Assembly: GCA_958438125.1 (NCBI GenBank)
Contig: CAUBQN010000085.1
Location: forward strand, 1-6,317
Source: an uncultured Collinsella sp.
GTDB taxonomy: Bacteria; Actinomycetota; Coriobacteriia; Coriobacteriales; Coriobacteriaceae
Direction: 5' to 3'
Length of the DNA stretch: 6,317 bases
Of this stretch, positions 1 through 5,887 are shown piece by piece. The stretch's first letter is position 1, and every line of letters starts with the position of its first letter. The notes under the pieces are model-generated. The model saw only the letters and a list, made by a program, of their open reading frames with translations, ran no database searches and was not told the origin of the DNA. A program made the translations under genes and the position numbers.

Positions 1-21
1 TTGTTGGGGTATGCTTTGTTC

Positions 22-41
22 GTATGTAAACGTATGACATG
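22..41 (+). promoter_or_regulatory. Probable LacI-type operator (O1) upstream of the repressor gene
   Basis: The stretch GTATGTAAACGTATGACATG has a central CG (31-32) and shares the pattern TATGnAAACGnnTGACAT with the copies in front of the GH32 gene at 1171-1207. It ends 18 bases before the repressor start codon, so bound repressor would block initiation or early elongation. A weak -35/-10 pair, TTGTTG (1-6) and TATGTA (23-28) with a 16-base spacer, would place the -10 inside this operator, but the window edge prevents a firm promoter call. Autoregulation is the natural reading and is inferred. Confidence 0.55.
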
Positions 42-59
42 TTGATGGGGGAGGGTGCT

Positions 60-1070
60 ATGGCTCGCGAGAGTGCTCGTTCTAAGGATACGGCTAAGCC
101 TGGCATCAAGGAAGTTGCGGCGGTGGCGGGGGTTTCGCCTACTACGGTATCTCGTGTGCTTAATAATCGTGGCTATATTAGCCAAGAGACCCGCGATAAG
201 GTCCATGCCGCGATGAAGCGCATCAACTATACGCCCAACGATATCGCTCGTGCCATGCTCAACGGTCGCCTGAATCTTATCGGTATGATCGTCCCCTATG
301 TCAGCAGTCCGTTTCATGCCCAAGTGGTTCAAGTCATTGAGCATACCCTGGCCGAAAACGGTTTTAAGATGCTGCTGTGCAATAGCGCCAATCGACCCGA
401 GCTTGAGCGCTCTTATATCGACATGCTTCGACGCAATATGGTTGATGGCGTCATCGTCAACTCGCTTAATATCGGTGCCGAGGCGTATGCCGAGATGGGC
501 TTGAGTCTGGTTGGTATCGACTGCGACCTTGGCGAGGCCTCTGTTCAGATTGCGAGCGACAGCTATGGCATCGGCGAACTTGCCACGCGTCGCCTGATTG
601 ATGACGGGTGTTCGCGCATCTTGTGCCTGCGCAACAATAGCCGCATGCGCATGCCTGCCAATAAGCGTACCGATGCCTACCACGATGTTGTGGAGCAGGC
701 CGGTTTGCCCGCGCTTGTCCGTGAGGTCGAGTTCGTTAAGTCCGATGACGAAAAGAGTGCGGTCGTTGCGAAGATCCTCGATGAGAACCCCGATATTGAC
801 GGCATCTTTGCGGGAGACGACACGATGGCGGCTATCTGTCTTAACGTGATGAAGCAGCGCGGCTTGAGCGCTCCGGACGATATTAAGGTCGTGGGCGCGG
901 ATGGCGCCCGCCGCACTATGACGTTTATGCCTGACTTAACAACCGTTCGTCAAGATATCGATCGCATCGGAGAGCTCGCGGCGCAATCCATCATCGCTCT
1001 TGTTAACGGTGAAAAGCCCGAATCGAATACCAAGCTCCCCGTTGAACTCATTGAGGGCAAAACCGCGTAG
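60..1070 (+). CDS. scrR: LacI-family sugar-responsive transcriptional repressor, ScrR-like
   Basis: A 336-residue DNA-binding repressor, the usual length for the LacI/GalR family. The N-terminal helix-turn-helix spans about residues 15-35, with recognition region VSPTTVSRVLNNRGYIS, which strongly resembles Gram-positive sucrose repressors of the ScrR type. A hinge follows (about 56-70, NYTPNDIARAM). The rest is a periplasmic-binding-protein-like sensor domain, including GDD (252-254), VGADG (278-282) and the family-typical LTTVRQD (293-299). The hinge position normally filled by Leu (ARSL in PurR) is Met66. The start at 60 is chosen because GGAGG (50-54) lies five bases upstream; in-frame ATGs at 39 and 45 lack such a site. 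The gene precedes a PTS/GH32 operon in the same direction, and similar operator sequences lie before both it and the operon. It therefore probably represses both and responds to a sucrose- or fructoside-derived ligand. The family is certain; the exact effector is inferred. Confidence 0.9.
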   Translation: MARESARSKDTAKPGIKEVAAVAGVSPTTVSRVLNNRGYISQETRDKVHAAMKRINYTPNDIARAMLNGRLNLIGMIVPYVSSPFHAQVVQVIEHTLAENGFKMLLCNSANRPELERSYIDMLRRNMVDGVIVNSLNIGAEAYAEMGLSLVGIDCDLGEASVQIASDSYGIGELATRRLIDDGCSRILCLRNNSRMRMPANKRTDAYHDVVEQAGLPALVREVEFVKSDDEKSAVVAKILDENPDIDGIFAGDDTMAAICLNVMKQRGLSAPDDIKVVGADGARRTMTFMPDLTTVRQDIDRIGELAAQSIIALVNGEKPESNTKLPVELIEGKTA

Positions 1071-1103
1071 TTCATCCCGTGCCAAAAGAATTCCTCAAAC
1101 GCC

Positions 1104-1122
1104 TCTGATGACCGTTCGCCGG
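1104..1122 (-). promoter_or_regulatory. Degenerate operator-like copy (O2)
   Basis: On the minus strand this reads GGCGAACGGTCATCAGA around a CG at 1113-1114. It agrees with the better minus-strand copy at 1123-1143 in about ten of fourteen core positions. The two lie 21 bases apart, centre to centre, about two helical turns. On the plus strand the pair appears as an imperfect direct repeat, ACCGTTCGCCGGC (1111-1123) and ACCGTTTGCCGAC (1132-1144), with 11 of 13 identical. It may be a weak auxiliary site or a relic of duplication. Confidence 0.3.
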
Positions 1123-1143
1123 CATATGTCAACCGTTTGCCGA
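1123..1143 (-). promoter_or_regulatory. Probable LacI-type operator (O3), inverted orientation
   Basis: Read on the minus strand it is GGCAAACGGTTGACATATG with a central CG (1134-1135). It carries the same TTGACATA right half as the two plus-strand copies near the promoter. It lies about 46 bases upstream of the 1171-1190 site, a distance compatible with cooperative binding or a small DNA loop. It could equally be part of an upstream site for another regulator. Confidence 0.5.
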
Positions 1144-1170
1144 CGACTGGAACTGCGAAAAGACGTATTG

Positions 1171-1190
1171 GTGTGAAAACGTTTGACATA
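1171..1190 (+). promoter_or_regulatory. LacI-type operator (O4) overlapping the -35 box
   Basis: The sequence GTGTGAAAACGTTTGACATA is centred on the CG at 1180-1181. Its AAAACGTTT core and TGACATA flank match the next copy, centred 17 bases downstream. The embedded TTGACA (1183-1188) is a perfect -35 hexamer, so repressor binding here would directly exclude RNA polymerase. Confidence 0.65.
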
Positions 1191-1211
1191 TGAAAACGAT
1201 TGACATATCTT
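1183..1211 (+). promoter_or_regulatory. Sigma-70-type promoter of the GH32/PTS operon
   Basis: A consensus -35 TTGACA (1183-1188) is followed after exactly 17 bases by a -10 TATCTT (1206-1211). This predicts a start of transcription near 1217-1220 and a leader of about 35 bases before the ATG at 1254. The -35 lies inside operator O4 and the -10 overlaps the right edge of O5. A second TTGACA at 1200-1205 has no convincing -10 at a normal spacing, so it is read as operator sequence only. Confidence 0.65.
1188..1207 (+). promoter_or_regulatory. LacI-type operator (O5) between -35 and -10
   Basis: The sequence ATATGAAAACGATTGACATA is centred on the CG at 1197-1198 and repeats the neighbouring operator almost exactly. 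The two copies overlap slightly. With a centre spacing of 17 bases they lie on roughly offset faces of the helix, so two dimers might bind together or compete. The site fills the promoter spacer, consistent with tight repression. Confidence 0.6.
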
Positions 1212-1253
1212 GCAGTTGTACCGAGTTAGTATCACGTGGGAAGGAAGTCTCGG

Positions 1254-2636
1254 ATGCACAAGGTGTATTACCAGCCTGAGGGAATTTGGGTGGGCGACAT
1301 CATGCCGTACGGCGAGGACGGCACGTTCTATCTCTATCATCAGCGTGACACGCGAAACCCCGGACCTTTCGGAGAGCCGTTTGGCTGGGCACTCGCGACA
1401 ACCAAGGACTTCGTCAATTACAAAGACTTTGGCGAGAGCCTTGAGCGTGGCGGCGACGAGGAAGTCGACCAGTATGTTTATGCCGGCACGGTGTTTAAGG
1501 TGGGCGACAAGTACCATGCGCTCTACACTGGTTGCAATCGCGATAAGGTCAAGGCACGCTTGATGAAGCAGGTTCTTCTTCACGCAACGAGTGACGACGC
1601 CGTCAAGTGGGAGAAGAACATCGCCGAGACGCTGCTTCCGCCCCAGGAGGGTTACGATGACCGCAACTGGCGCGATCCCTTTGTGCTTTGGGATGAGGAG
1701 AACGAAGAGTACATGCTCATCCTCGGCACGCGTGTGGGCGAGGACAAGCGTCTGATGACCGGTCGTCTGGTCAAGTTCACCTCCAAGGACCTGGATACCT
1801 GGGAGTTCCAGGGCGACTGGTGGAATCCGGGCCTGTACACCATGTTCGAGATGCCTGATCTCTTTAAGATGGGCGACTGGTGGTATCTGGTGTTCTCCGA
1901 GTACAGTGATGGCAACAAGACCCGTTACCGCATGTCTCGCTCTATCAACGGTCCTTGGATCACTCCTGCGGACGATTCCTTCGATGGCCGCGCGTACTAT
2001 GCCGCGCGTACCGCATTTGACGGCGAGCGCCGCGTTCTCTTTGGTTGGGTTCCTACGCGTGACGAGGGCGGCGACCCCAGCTCTTACCTGTGGGGTGGCA
2101 CCTTTATGCCCCTCGAGATCGTTCAGCGTGCCGACGGAACGCTCGGCACCAAGCTTCCTGACAGCATGCTTGGCGCCTTTGGCGAGACTAAGGCAGTCGA
2201 GGCCTTTGAGCTCTCCTGCGAGTCGGGCAAGGTCGAGCAGGTGCTCGCCGCGGATGCCGGTTCCACCTATATGCTCGACGCCGACATCGAGCTCGCCGGT
2301 GACGCTGCCGGCTTCTCGGTTAAGCTCGCCGAGGACGCCGAGTCCGGTCTTGCCTATGAGTTCCGCGCCAACCTGCGTGAGGGCAAGCTCGAGTTTACGG
2401 CGGCCCCCCAGTATCCGTGGTTCCAGGTCAACAACATGGGCCTCGAACGTCCGTTGTTCTTTAAGGGCGAGGGCACTCATCATGTGCGCCTGGTCGTTGA
2501 CGACGATATCGCGACCATCTTTGTCGATGATGTTGCGCTTAACGCGCGCTTCTGCAATAAGCAGGGCCAGGGTGTGGCACTGACGGTCACCGACGGTACG
2601 CTCAAGTGCGCAAATGCAACGATCGCGTCTCTGTAA
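1254..2636 (+). CDS. Divergent GH32-family (clan GH-J) glycoside hydrolase, probable fructosidase
   Basis: A 460-residue cytoplasmic protein with no signal peptide. The five-bladed propeller catalytic domain occupies about residues 1-290. The likely nucleophile is Asp15 in WVGDIMPY, which stands where canonical GH32 enzymes have WMNDPNG. The transition-state Asp is D141 in WRDP (139-142). The acid/base Glu is E199 in EMPDLF, where ECPD is usual. The C-terminal part (about 300-460) looks like the GH32 beta-sandwich, with TIFVDD (421-426) in the place of the usual EIFVNDGE. All three catalytic carboxylates are kept, so activity on a fructoside is expected, but the altered first box predicts a different substrate from ScrB downstream. 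From memory it resembles the Aec43/FosGH2-like subgroup, linked to short-chain fructo-oligosaccharide use; this was not checked. The start at 1254 is preferred over a GTG at 1236 because AAGGAAG (1241-1247) precedes it at a good distance. It is the first gene of the operon, followed by the PTS after 45 bases. Confidence 0.85.
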   Translation: MHKVYYQPEGIWVGDIMPYGEDGTFYLYHQRDTRNPGPFGEPFGWALATTKDFVNYKDFGESLERGGDEEVDQYVYAGTVFKVGDKYHALYTGCNRDKVKARLMKQVLLHATSDDAVKWEKNIAETLLPPQEGYDDRNWRDPFVLWDEENEEYMLILGTRVGEDKRLMTGRLVKFTSKDLDTWEFQGDWWNPGLYTMFEMPDLFKMGDWWYLVFSEYSDGNKTRYRMSRSINGPWITPADDSFDGRAYYAARTAFDGERRVLFGWVPTRDEGGDPSSYLWGGTFMPLEIVQRADGTLGTKLPDSMLGAFGETKAVEAFELSCESGKVEQVLAADAGSTYMLDADIELAGDAAGFSVKLAEDAESGLAYEFRANLREGKLEFTAAPQYPWFQVNNMGLERPLFFKGEGTHHVRLVVDDDIATIFVDDVALNARFCNKQGQGVALTVTDGTLKCANATIASL

Positions 2637-2638
2637 TG

Positions 2639-2658
2639 GCATCAAAACGTTTTATGAT
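2639..2658 (+). promoter_or_regulatory. Operator-like palindrome and -10-like box before the PTS gene
   Basis: The gap between the GH32 and PTS genes contains the perfect palindrome AAAACGTTTT (2644-2653), the same AAAACGTTT core as in the upstream operators. It overlaps TATGAT (2653-2658), five of six matches to a -10 box. The -35 is weak (CTGTAA, 2631-2636, 16-base spacer). This could be an internal repressor-controlled promoter or a roadblock site within the operon. The outer flanks match the other operators poorly. Confidence 0.4.
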
Positions 2659-2681
2659 TTCGTAAGGGAATGGAGAGGAGC

Positions 2682-4133
2682 ATGGACTACAAAGTAGTGT
2701 CTCAGCAAGTCGTCGATAACGTCGGCGGTCTGGAGAACATCGAGGGCGCCACGCATTGCGTTACGCGTCTGCGTCTGGTGCTCAAGGATACGTGCAAGTA
2801 CAACAAGGCCGAGCTCGAGAACATCGATGGCGTCAAGGGCGTGCTGTACAACAGCGGCCAGCTCATGATCATCTTCGGTACCGGTACCGTCAACAAGGTC
2901 TACGATGAGTTTATGGCTCTGACGGGCGTTAAGGAGATCAGCGCTTCCGAGGTCAAGGGCGCCGAGGCGGACAAGAAGGGCAAGTTCTTCTCGGTCCTCA
3001 AGGTATTCTCGGACATCTTTATCCCCATCATTCCCGCTTTCGTCGGCGCTGCTATCATCATCGGCCTTAAGTCGCTGATCGTTGCCAACGGCCTCTTTGG
3101 CATGGAGGGCAGCCTCGCCGACCACAGCGAGTTCCTCAAGAACCTCGCAAGCTTCTTTGCCATTATTGCCACCACCTTTGACTACCTGCCTGTCCTGGTT
3201 ATGTATAGCGCGGTCAAGCGTTTTGGCGGCAACCCGATCCTGGGTATCCTCGTCGGTATCGTCATGGTTCACCCGAGCCTTATGAACCGTAACGCGTTCG
3301 TTATGGATCCGTCGGGTGCTGAGTACTGGAACTTTGGTCCGCTCTCCATCCCCATGGTTGCTTTCCAGGGCGGCGTGTTCCCTGCAATCCTGACTGCCTG
3401 GTTTATGGCCAAGGTCGAGAAGATTGCCCAGAAGTACATCCCCGAGGTCGTCTCGTTTGTCTTTGTTCCGACCGTTACCCTGATTCTTGCTAACGTTGCC
3501 CTGTTCACCGTGTTCGGCCCGCTCGGCAACCTGATCGGCGACGTCCTCGCTGGCGTAATCGATGTCCTGTACAACAGGATGGGCGTCTTTGGCGCCTTTG
3601 TCTTCGCCGCGTTCCTGCAGCCGCTCGTCGTTACCGGTACGCATCAGTTCATCCAGGGTATTGAGGCCAACCTCGTTGCCACGACCGGCTTCAACTACAT
3701 CCAGGCCATCTGGTCGGTTTCCATCATCGCCCAGGGCGGCGGCGCCATCGGCATGTATCTCATCCACAAGAAGCACTCCAAAGAGCGCAACATCTGCATG
3801 TCGTCCTTTATCCCGACGCTGGTCGGTATCTCCGAGCCCGCAATCTTTGCTGCAAACATGCGCTACTCGATCATCCCGTTCGTCTGCGCTTGCATCGGTG
3901 CAGGCTGCGGCGGTGCCTTCGTGAAGCTCTTTGAGGTGCGCGCTATCGGTCAGGGTCTGACCGGTGTGCTTGGCCTACTCATCGTTACGCCCGAGACGCT
4001 CGTGTGGTATGTGGCCGGCAATCTCATCGCCTTTATCGTGCCGATCGTCTTGATCTTTGCCTACAACAAGGCAAAGGGCGTGCCGACCACCGATGAAGAG
4101 GGCGCTGGCGCTGGCTTCGACGTTAGCTTCTAG
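2682..4133 (+). CDS. scrA: PTS sucrose-type EIIBC permease (no EIIA domain)
   Basis: A 483-residue membrane permease that imports and phosphorylates its sugar. The EIIB domain (about 1-85) carries the phospho-acceptor Cys26 in THCVTRLRL. A charged linker (about 86-101) leads to the EIIC domain (about 102-470), with many hydrophobic spans beginning near residue 105. EIIC carries TGTHQF (318-323) and GISEPAIF (382-389), a signature of the glucose-superfamily EIICs for sucrose, trehalose and beta-glucosides. The protein ends shortly after EIIC, so phosphate must come from a separate EIIA, perhaps a Crr-type protein encoded elsewhere. Sucrose specificity is inferred from the neighbouring scrB and ScrR-like repressor; a short fructo-oligosaccharide is a reasonable alternative. 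The ATG at 2682 is preferred to the one at 2670 because GGAG (2672-2675) lies six bases upstream. Codons are strongly C-ending (ATC, GTC, CTC), which suggests high expression. Confidence 0.88.
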   Translation: MDYKVVSQQVVDNVGGLENIEGATHCVTRLRLVLKDTCKYNKAELENIDGVKGVLYNSGQLMIIFGTGTVNKVYDEFMALTGVKEISASEVKGAEADKKGKFFSVLKVFSDIFIPIIPAFVGAAIIIGLKSLIVANGLFGMEGSLADHSEFLKNLASFFAIIATTFDYLPVLVMYSAVKRFGGNPILGILVGIVMVHPSLMNRNAFVMDPSGAEYWNFGPLSIPMVAFQGGVFPAILTAWFMAKVEKIAQKYIPEVVSFVFVPTVTLILANVALFTVFGPLGNLIGDVLAGVIDVLYNRMGVFGAFVFAAFLQPLVVTGTHQFIQGIEANLVATTGFNYIQAIWSVSIIAQGGGAIGMYLIHKKHSKERNICMSSFIPTLVGISEPAIFAANMRYSIIPFVCACIGAGCGGAFVKLFEVRAIGQGLTGVLGLLIVTPETLVWYVAGNLIAFIVPIVLIFAYNKAKGVPTTDEEGAGAGFDVSF

Positions 4134-4172
4134 TTGAGCCGTTCAGCGTAATCTGAGGATAAGTCCATTTGA

Positions 4173-4210
4173 GGAAGGGCGTTCGACTCGTGTGAGTCGA
4201 GCGTCCTTCC
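4173..4210 (+). other. Long intercistronic stem-loop between the PTS gene and scrB
   Basis: Arms 4173-4189 and 4194-4210 pair over 17 consecutive positions, including two G-U wobbles, around a four-base GTGT loop. The next bases are CCATAGACG, with no U-tract, so it is not a standard intrinsic terminator. It may stop 3' decay of the PTS message, partly terminate, or mark a processing site that lowers scrB expression relative to the upstream genes. A weak promoter-like pair, TTGAGC (4134-4139) and GATAAG (4158-4163), lies just upstream. Confidence 0.65.
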
Positions 4211-4234
4211 CCATAGACGAGAAAGTCAACGGCG

Positions 4235-5677
4235 ATGTTTAATCAAAAAAATAAGGTGACACGCGCGGACTATGAGCAGTGGCGAGCTGGACAGGACGAG
4301 ACGGCGGCTCGCATCGCGTCCGACCCCGATAGGCTCCTGTTCCATGTGGAGCCTGAGCTTGGCTGGCTCAACGACCCCAACGGTTTGGTTCAGATTGGTG
4401 ATACGTATCACATCTATCATCAATACGATCCGTTCGATGCTGCGCATGGCGGTCCAGTGCTTTGGAACCATCTGACGACAAAGGATTTTGTGACCTACGA
4501 GAATCACGGTCCCGTGCTGTTTCCCGATTCCGATTTGGATTCGAGTGGAGCGTATTCTGGTTCTGCCTTTGTACGTGATGGTAAGATTCACTACTTCTAT
4601 ACCGGCAACGTCAAGCATTTTGACCGCGATGATTACGACTACGTGTTGACGGGCCGTGAGCAAAACCAAATTCATATGGTTGCCGAGAATCCCGACGAAT
4701 TGGGCGAGAAGCGCATGGCTGTTGGGCCGGTCGATTACCCCGACGATATCGGTACGCACGTGCGCGACCCCAAAATCCTTGAACACGACGGTATCTACTA
4801 CATGGTTCTCGGCGCTCGTACGAAAGACAATCGTGGCTGCGTGCTTGTCTATGCCTCGCACGATCTAGAGGACTGGAGCTATGCGACGCGCATTGAGCCG
4901 GGCGAGAAGTTTGGCTTTATGTGGGAGTGCCCTGATCTATTTGAGCTTGATGGCGAGCTTATTCTCGTTTGCTGTCCGCAGGGTGTGCCCGCCGATGGTT
5001 GGCGTTACCGCAATCCGCACCAGTGCGTGTGGTTCTCCATCGAGGCCGATTGGGAGGCGCCGAGCTTTAAGATCACCGGGCAGGGCATGCCCCCGATGGT
5101 CGATGCCGGCTTTGATTTCTACGCACCGCAGTCCTTTGAGGATGCTGCGGGTCGGCGTTTGATGATCGGGTGGTCTGGTTGCCCCGATGCGACGGCAGAA
5201 AACCCGACGGTGGCACGCGGGTGGCAGTGCGCGTTGACGGTGCCGCGAGAGCTGAGCATACGCGATGGTAAGCTCTGTCAGCAGCCGGCGCACGAGATTG
5301 AGAAGGTGCGCGGCGACTGCGTTCGCGCGACAGGCGGTGAAACCGTTGAGGAGCCGGGCCGCCTGTTTGATCTTGTGGTTTCCTGTGAGGGCGCCAAGAT
5401 GGTCGAGCTCGAAATCCGCAAGGGTGTCTTTGTGCGTTATACGGACGGGATGCTTACCCTCGATATGGGTGACGAAGGCTATGGGCGCGACCAGAGGTCG
5501 ATTGAGCTCGGCGAGCTTCGCGACCTACGCGTGCTTTCGGACACTACGATGGTCGAGATTTTTGCAAATGGCGGCGAGGCGGCACTTACGAGCCGTACCT
5601 ATTCGCCGGCGGTTCCGGCGATGGAGCTGCACGCCGAGGGTGCGGTATCGATGAATTTCTACCGCCTCGTGCATTAA
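4235..5677 (+). CDS. scrB: Sucrose-6-phosphate hydrolase / beta-fructofuranosidase, GH32
   Basis: A 480-residue cytoplasmic enzyme of normal ScrB length, without a signal peptide. It hydrolyses sucrose-6-phosphate from the PTS into glucose-6-phosphate and fructose. The catalytic set is canonical: nucleophile Asp47 in WLNDPNG (44-50), Asp178 in RDP (177-179) and acid/base Glu231 in ECPDLF (231-236). YSGSA (107-111) matches the family's substrate-pocket motif. The C-terminal beta-sandwich is recognised from VEIFANGGE (440-448) followed by LTSR. The gene follows the PTS gene by about 100 bases containing a stem-loop. Its ribosome binding site is weak: only GAGAAAG (4219-4225), nine bases from the ATG. 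It uses more U-ending codons (GAT, TAT, GGT) than the PTS gene and the first GH32 gene, suggesting lower expression or separate recruitment. Hydrolysis of unphosphorylated sucrose or short fructans cannot be excluded. Confidence 0.92.
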   Translation: MFNQKNKVTRADYEQWRAGQDETAARIASDPDRLLFHVEPELGWLNDPNGLVQIGDTYHIYHQYDPFDAAHGGPVLWNHLTTKDFVTYENHGPVLFPDSDLDSSGAYSGSAFVRDGKIHYFYTGNVKHFDRDDYDYVLTGREQNQIHMVAENPDELGEKRMAVGPVDYPDDIGTHVRDPKILEHDGIYYMVLGARTKDNRGCVLVYASHDLEDWSYATRIEPGEKFGFMWECPDLFELDGELILVCCPQGVPADGWRYRNPHQCVWFSIEADWEAPSFKITGQGMPPMVDAGFDFYAPQSFEDAAGRRLMIGWSGCPDATAENPTVARGWQCALTVPRELSIRDGKLCQQPAHEIEKVRGDCVRATGGETVEEPGRLFDLVVSCEGAKMVELEIRKGVFVRYTDGMLTLDMGDEGYGRDQRSIELGELRDLRVLSDTTMVEIFANGGEAALTSRTYSPAVPAMELHAEGAVSMNFYRLVH

Positions 5678-5738
5678 CCGTGCATGGAGTACGATTGGAC
5701 TTGCTGGGCGGAATGTGTCGCAGTTACCGCGGCCAGCT

Positions 5739-5769
5739 ACCGTTTATCGCGTATAGCGACCGTTTGCGG
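5739..5769 (+). repeat. ACCGTTT direct repeats downstream of scrB, possibly operator-related
   Basis: ACCGTTT occurs at 5739-5745 and 5759-5765, 20 bases apart. Read on the minus strand, the second copy is CCGCAAACGGTCGCTATA. It matches the operator at 1123-1143 at GCAAACGGT plus several flanking positions. A further ACCG lies at 5726-5729. These may be auxiliary repressor sites at the operon end or chance matches. Confidence 0.25.
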
Positions 5770-5774
5770 AATAA

Positions 5775-5803
5775 GTAACACTCCTTAATAAACCGTGTAG
5801 AAT
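5775..5803 (+). promoter_or_regulatory. Probable promoter for the degV gene
   Basis: A -35-like GTAACA (5775-5780, four of six matches) is followed after 17 bases by TAGAAT (5798-5803, five of six matches to TATAAT). Transcription would start near 5810, giving a leader of about 140 bases before the DegV start codon. No other candidate in the 275-base gap between scrB and degV is as good. Confidence 0.5.
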
Positions 5804-5825
5804 CTCAGGATGCACGGAGTTTTCC

Positions 5826-5870
5826 AGGGAGACGCTGTCCTTTGTTGTGTGCAAGGGGCGGCGTCTCTTT
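5826..5870 (+). terminator. Stem-loop with short T-run: scr operon terminator or degV leader attenuator
   Basis: GAGACGC (5829-5835) and the bases after it, to 5842, pair with 5854-5867 ending GCGTCTC. This gives about 14 base pairs including three G-U wobbles, followed by TTT (5868-5870). The short T-run weakly supports intrinsic termination. Its position 150 bases after scrB would suit the operon terminator. If the promoter at 5775-5803 is real, it instead lies in the degV leader and could act as an attenuator. Confidence 0.5.
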
Positions 5871-5887
5871 GGCGCTTGGACGCCGTT
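5857..5887 (+). other. Alternative hairpin competing with the terminator-like stem
   Basis: The segment 5857-5865 (core GGCGTC) can pair with 5879-5887 (core GACGCC). This gives about nine base pairs, two of them G-U, with a 13-base loop. It uses the same bases as the 3' arm of the preceding stem-loop, so the two structures exclude each other. Further GC-rich pairing is possible at 5881-5885 with 5899-5903. No known riboswitch class is recognised. Confidence 0.4.

Noticed and set aside
1171..1207. CcpA-type catabolite response elements
   Set aside because: The sites share a central CG but the right-hand CA is shifted by one base from the cre consensus. The resemblance between sites at both the repressor and the operon favours the local LacI-type regulator.
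1200..1232. Second promoter using TTGACA at 1200-1205
   Set aside because: No acceptable -10 exists at 16-18 bases; the best one, TAGTAT at 1227-1232, is 21 bases away.
1095..2645. Minus-strand open frame of 516 codons opposite the first GH32 gene
   Set aside because: The plus strand encodes a clear GH32 protein here. The antisense translation is rich in the biased residues expected from the complement of G/C-rich codons and has no recognisable domain.
2652..3776. Minus-strand open frame of 374 codons opposite the PTS gene
   Set aside because: Its translation is a charged, repetitive Asp/Glu/Asn/Arg-rich string typical of the complement of a hydrophobic membrane protein gene. The EIIBC frame has clear motifs.
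4226..4861. Minus-strand open frame of 211 codons opposite scrB
   Set aside because: It lies wholly over the conserved GH32 catalytic domain and shows no family motif or convincing start.
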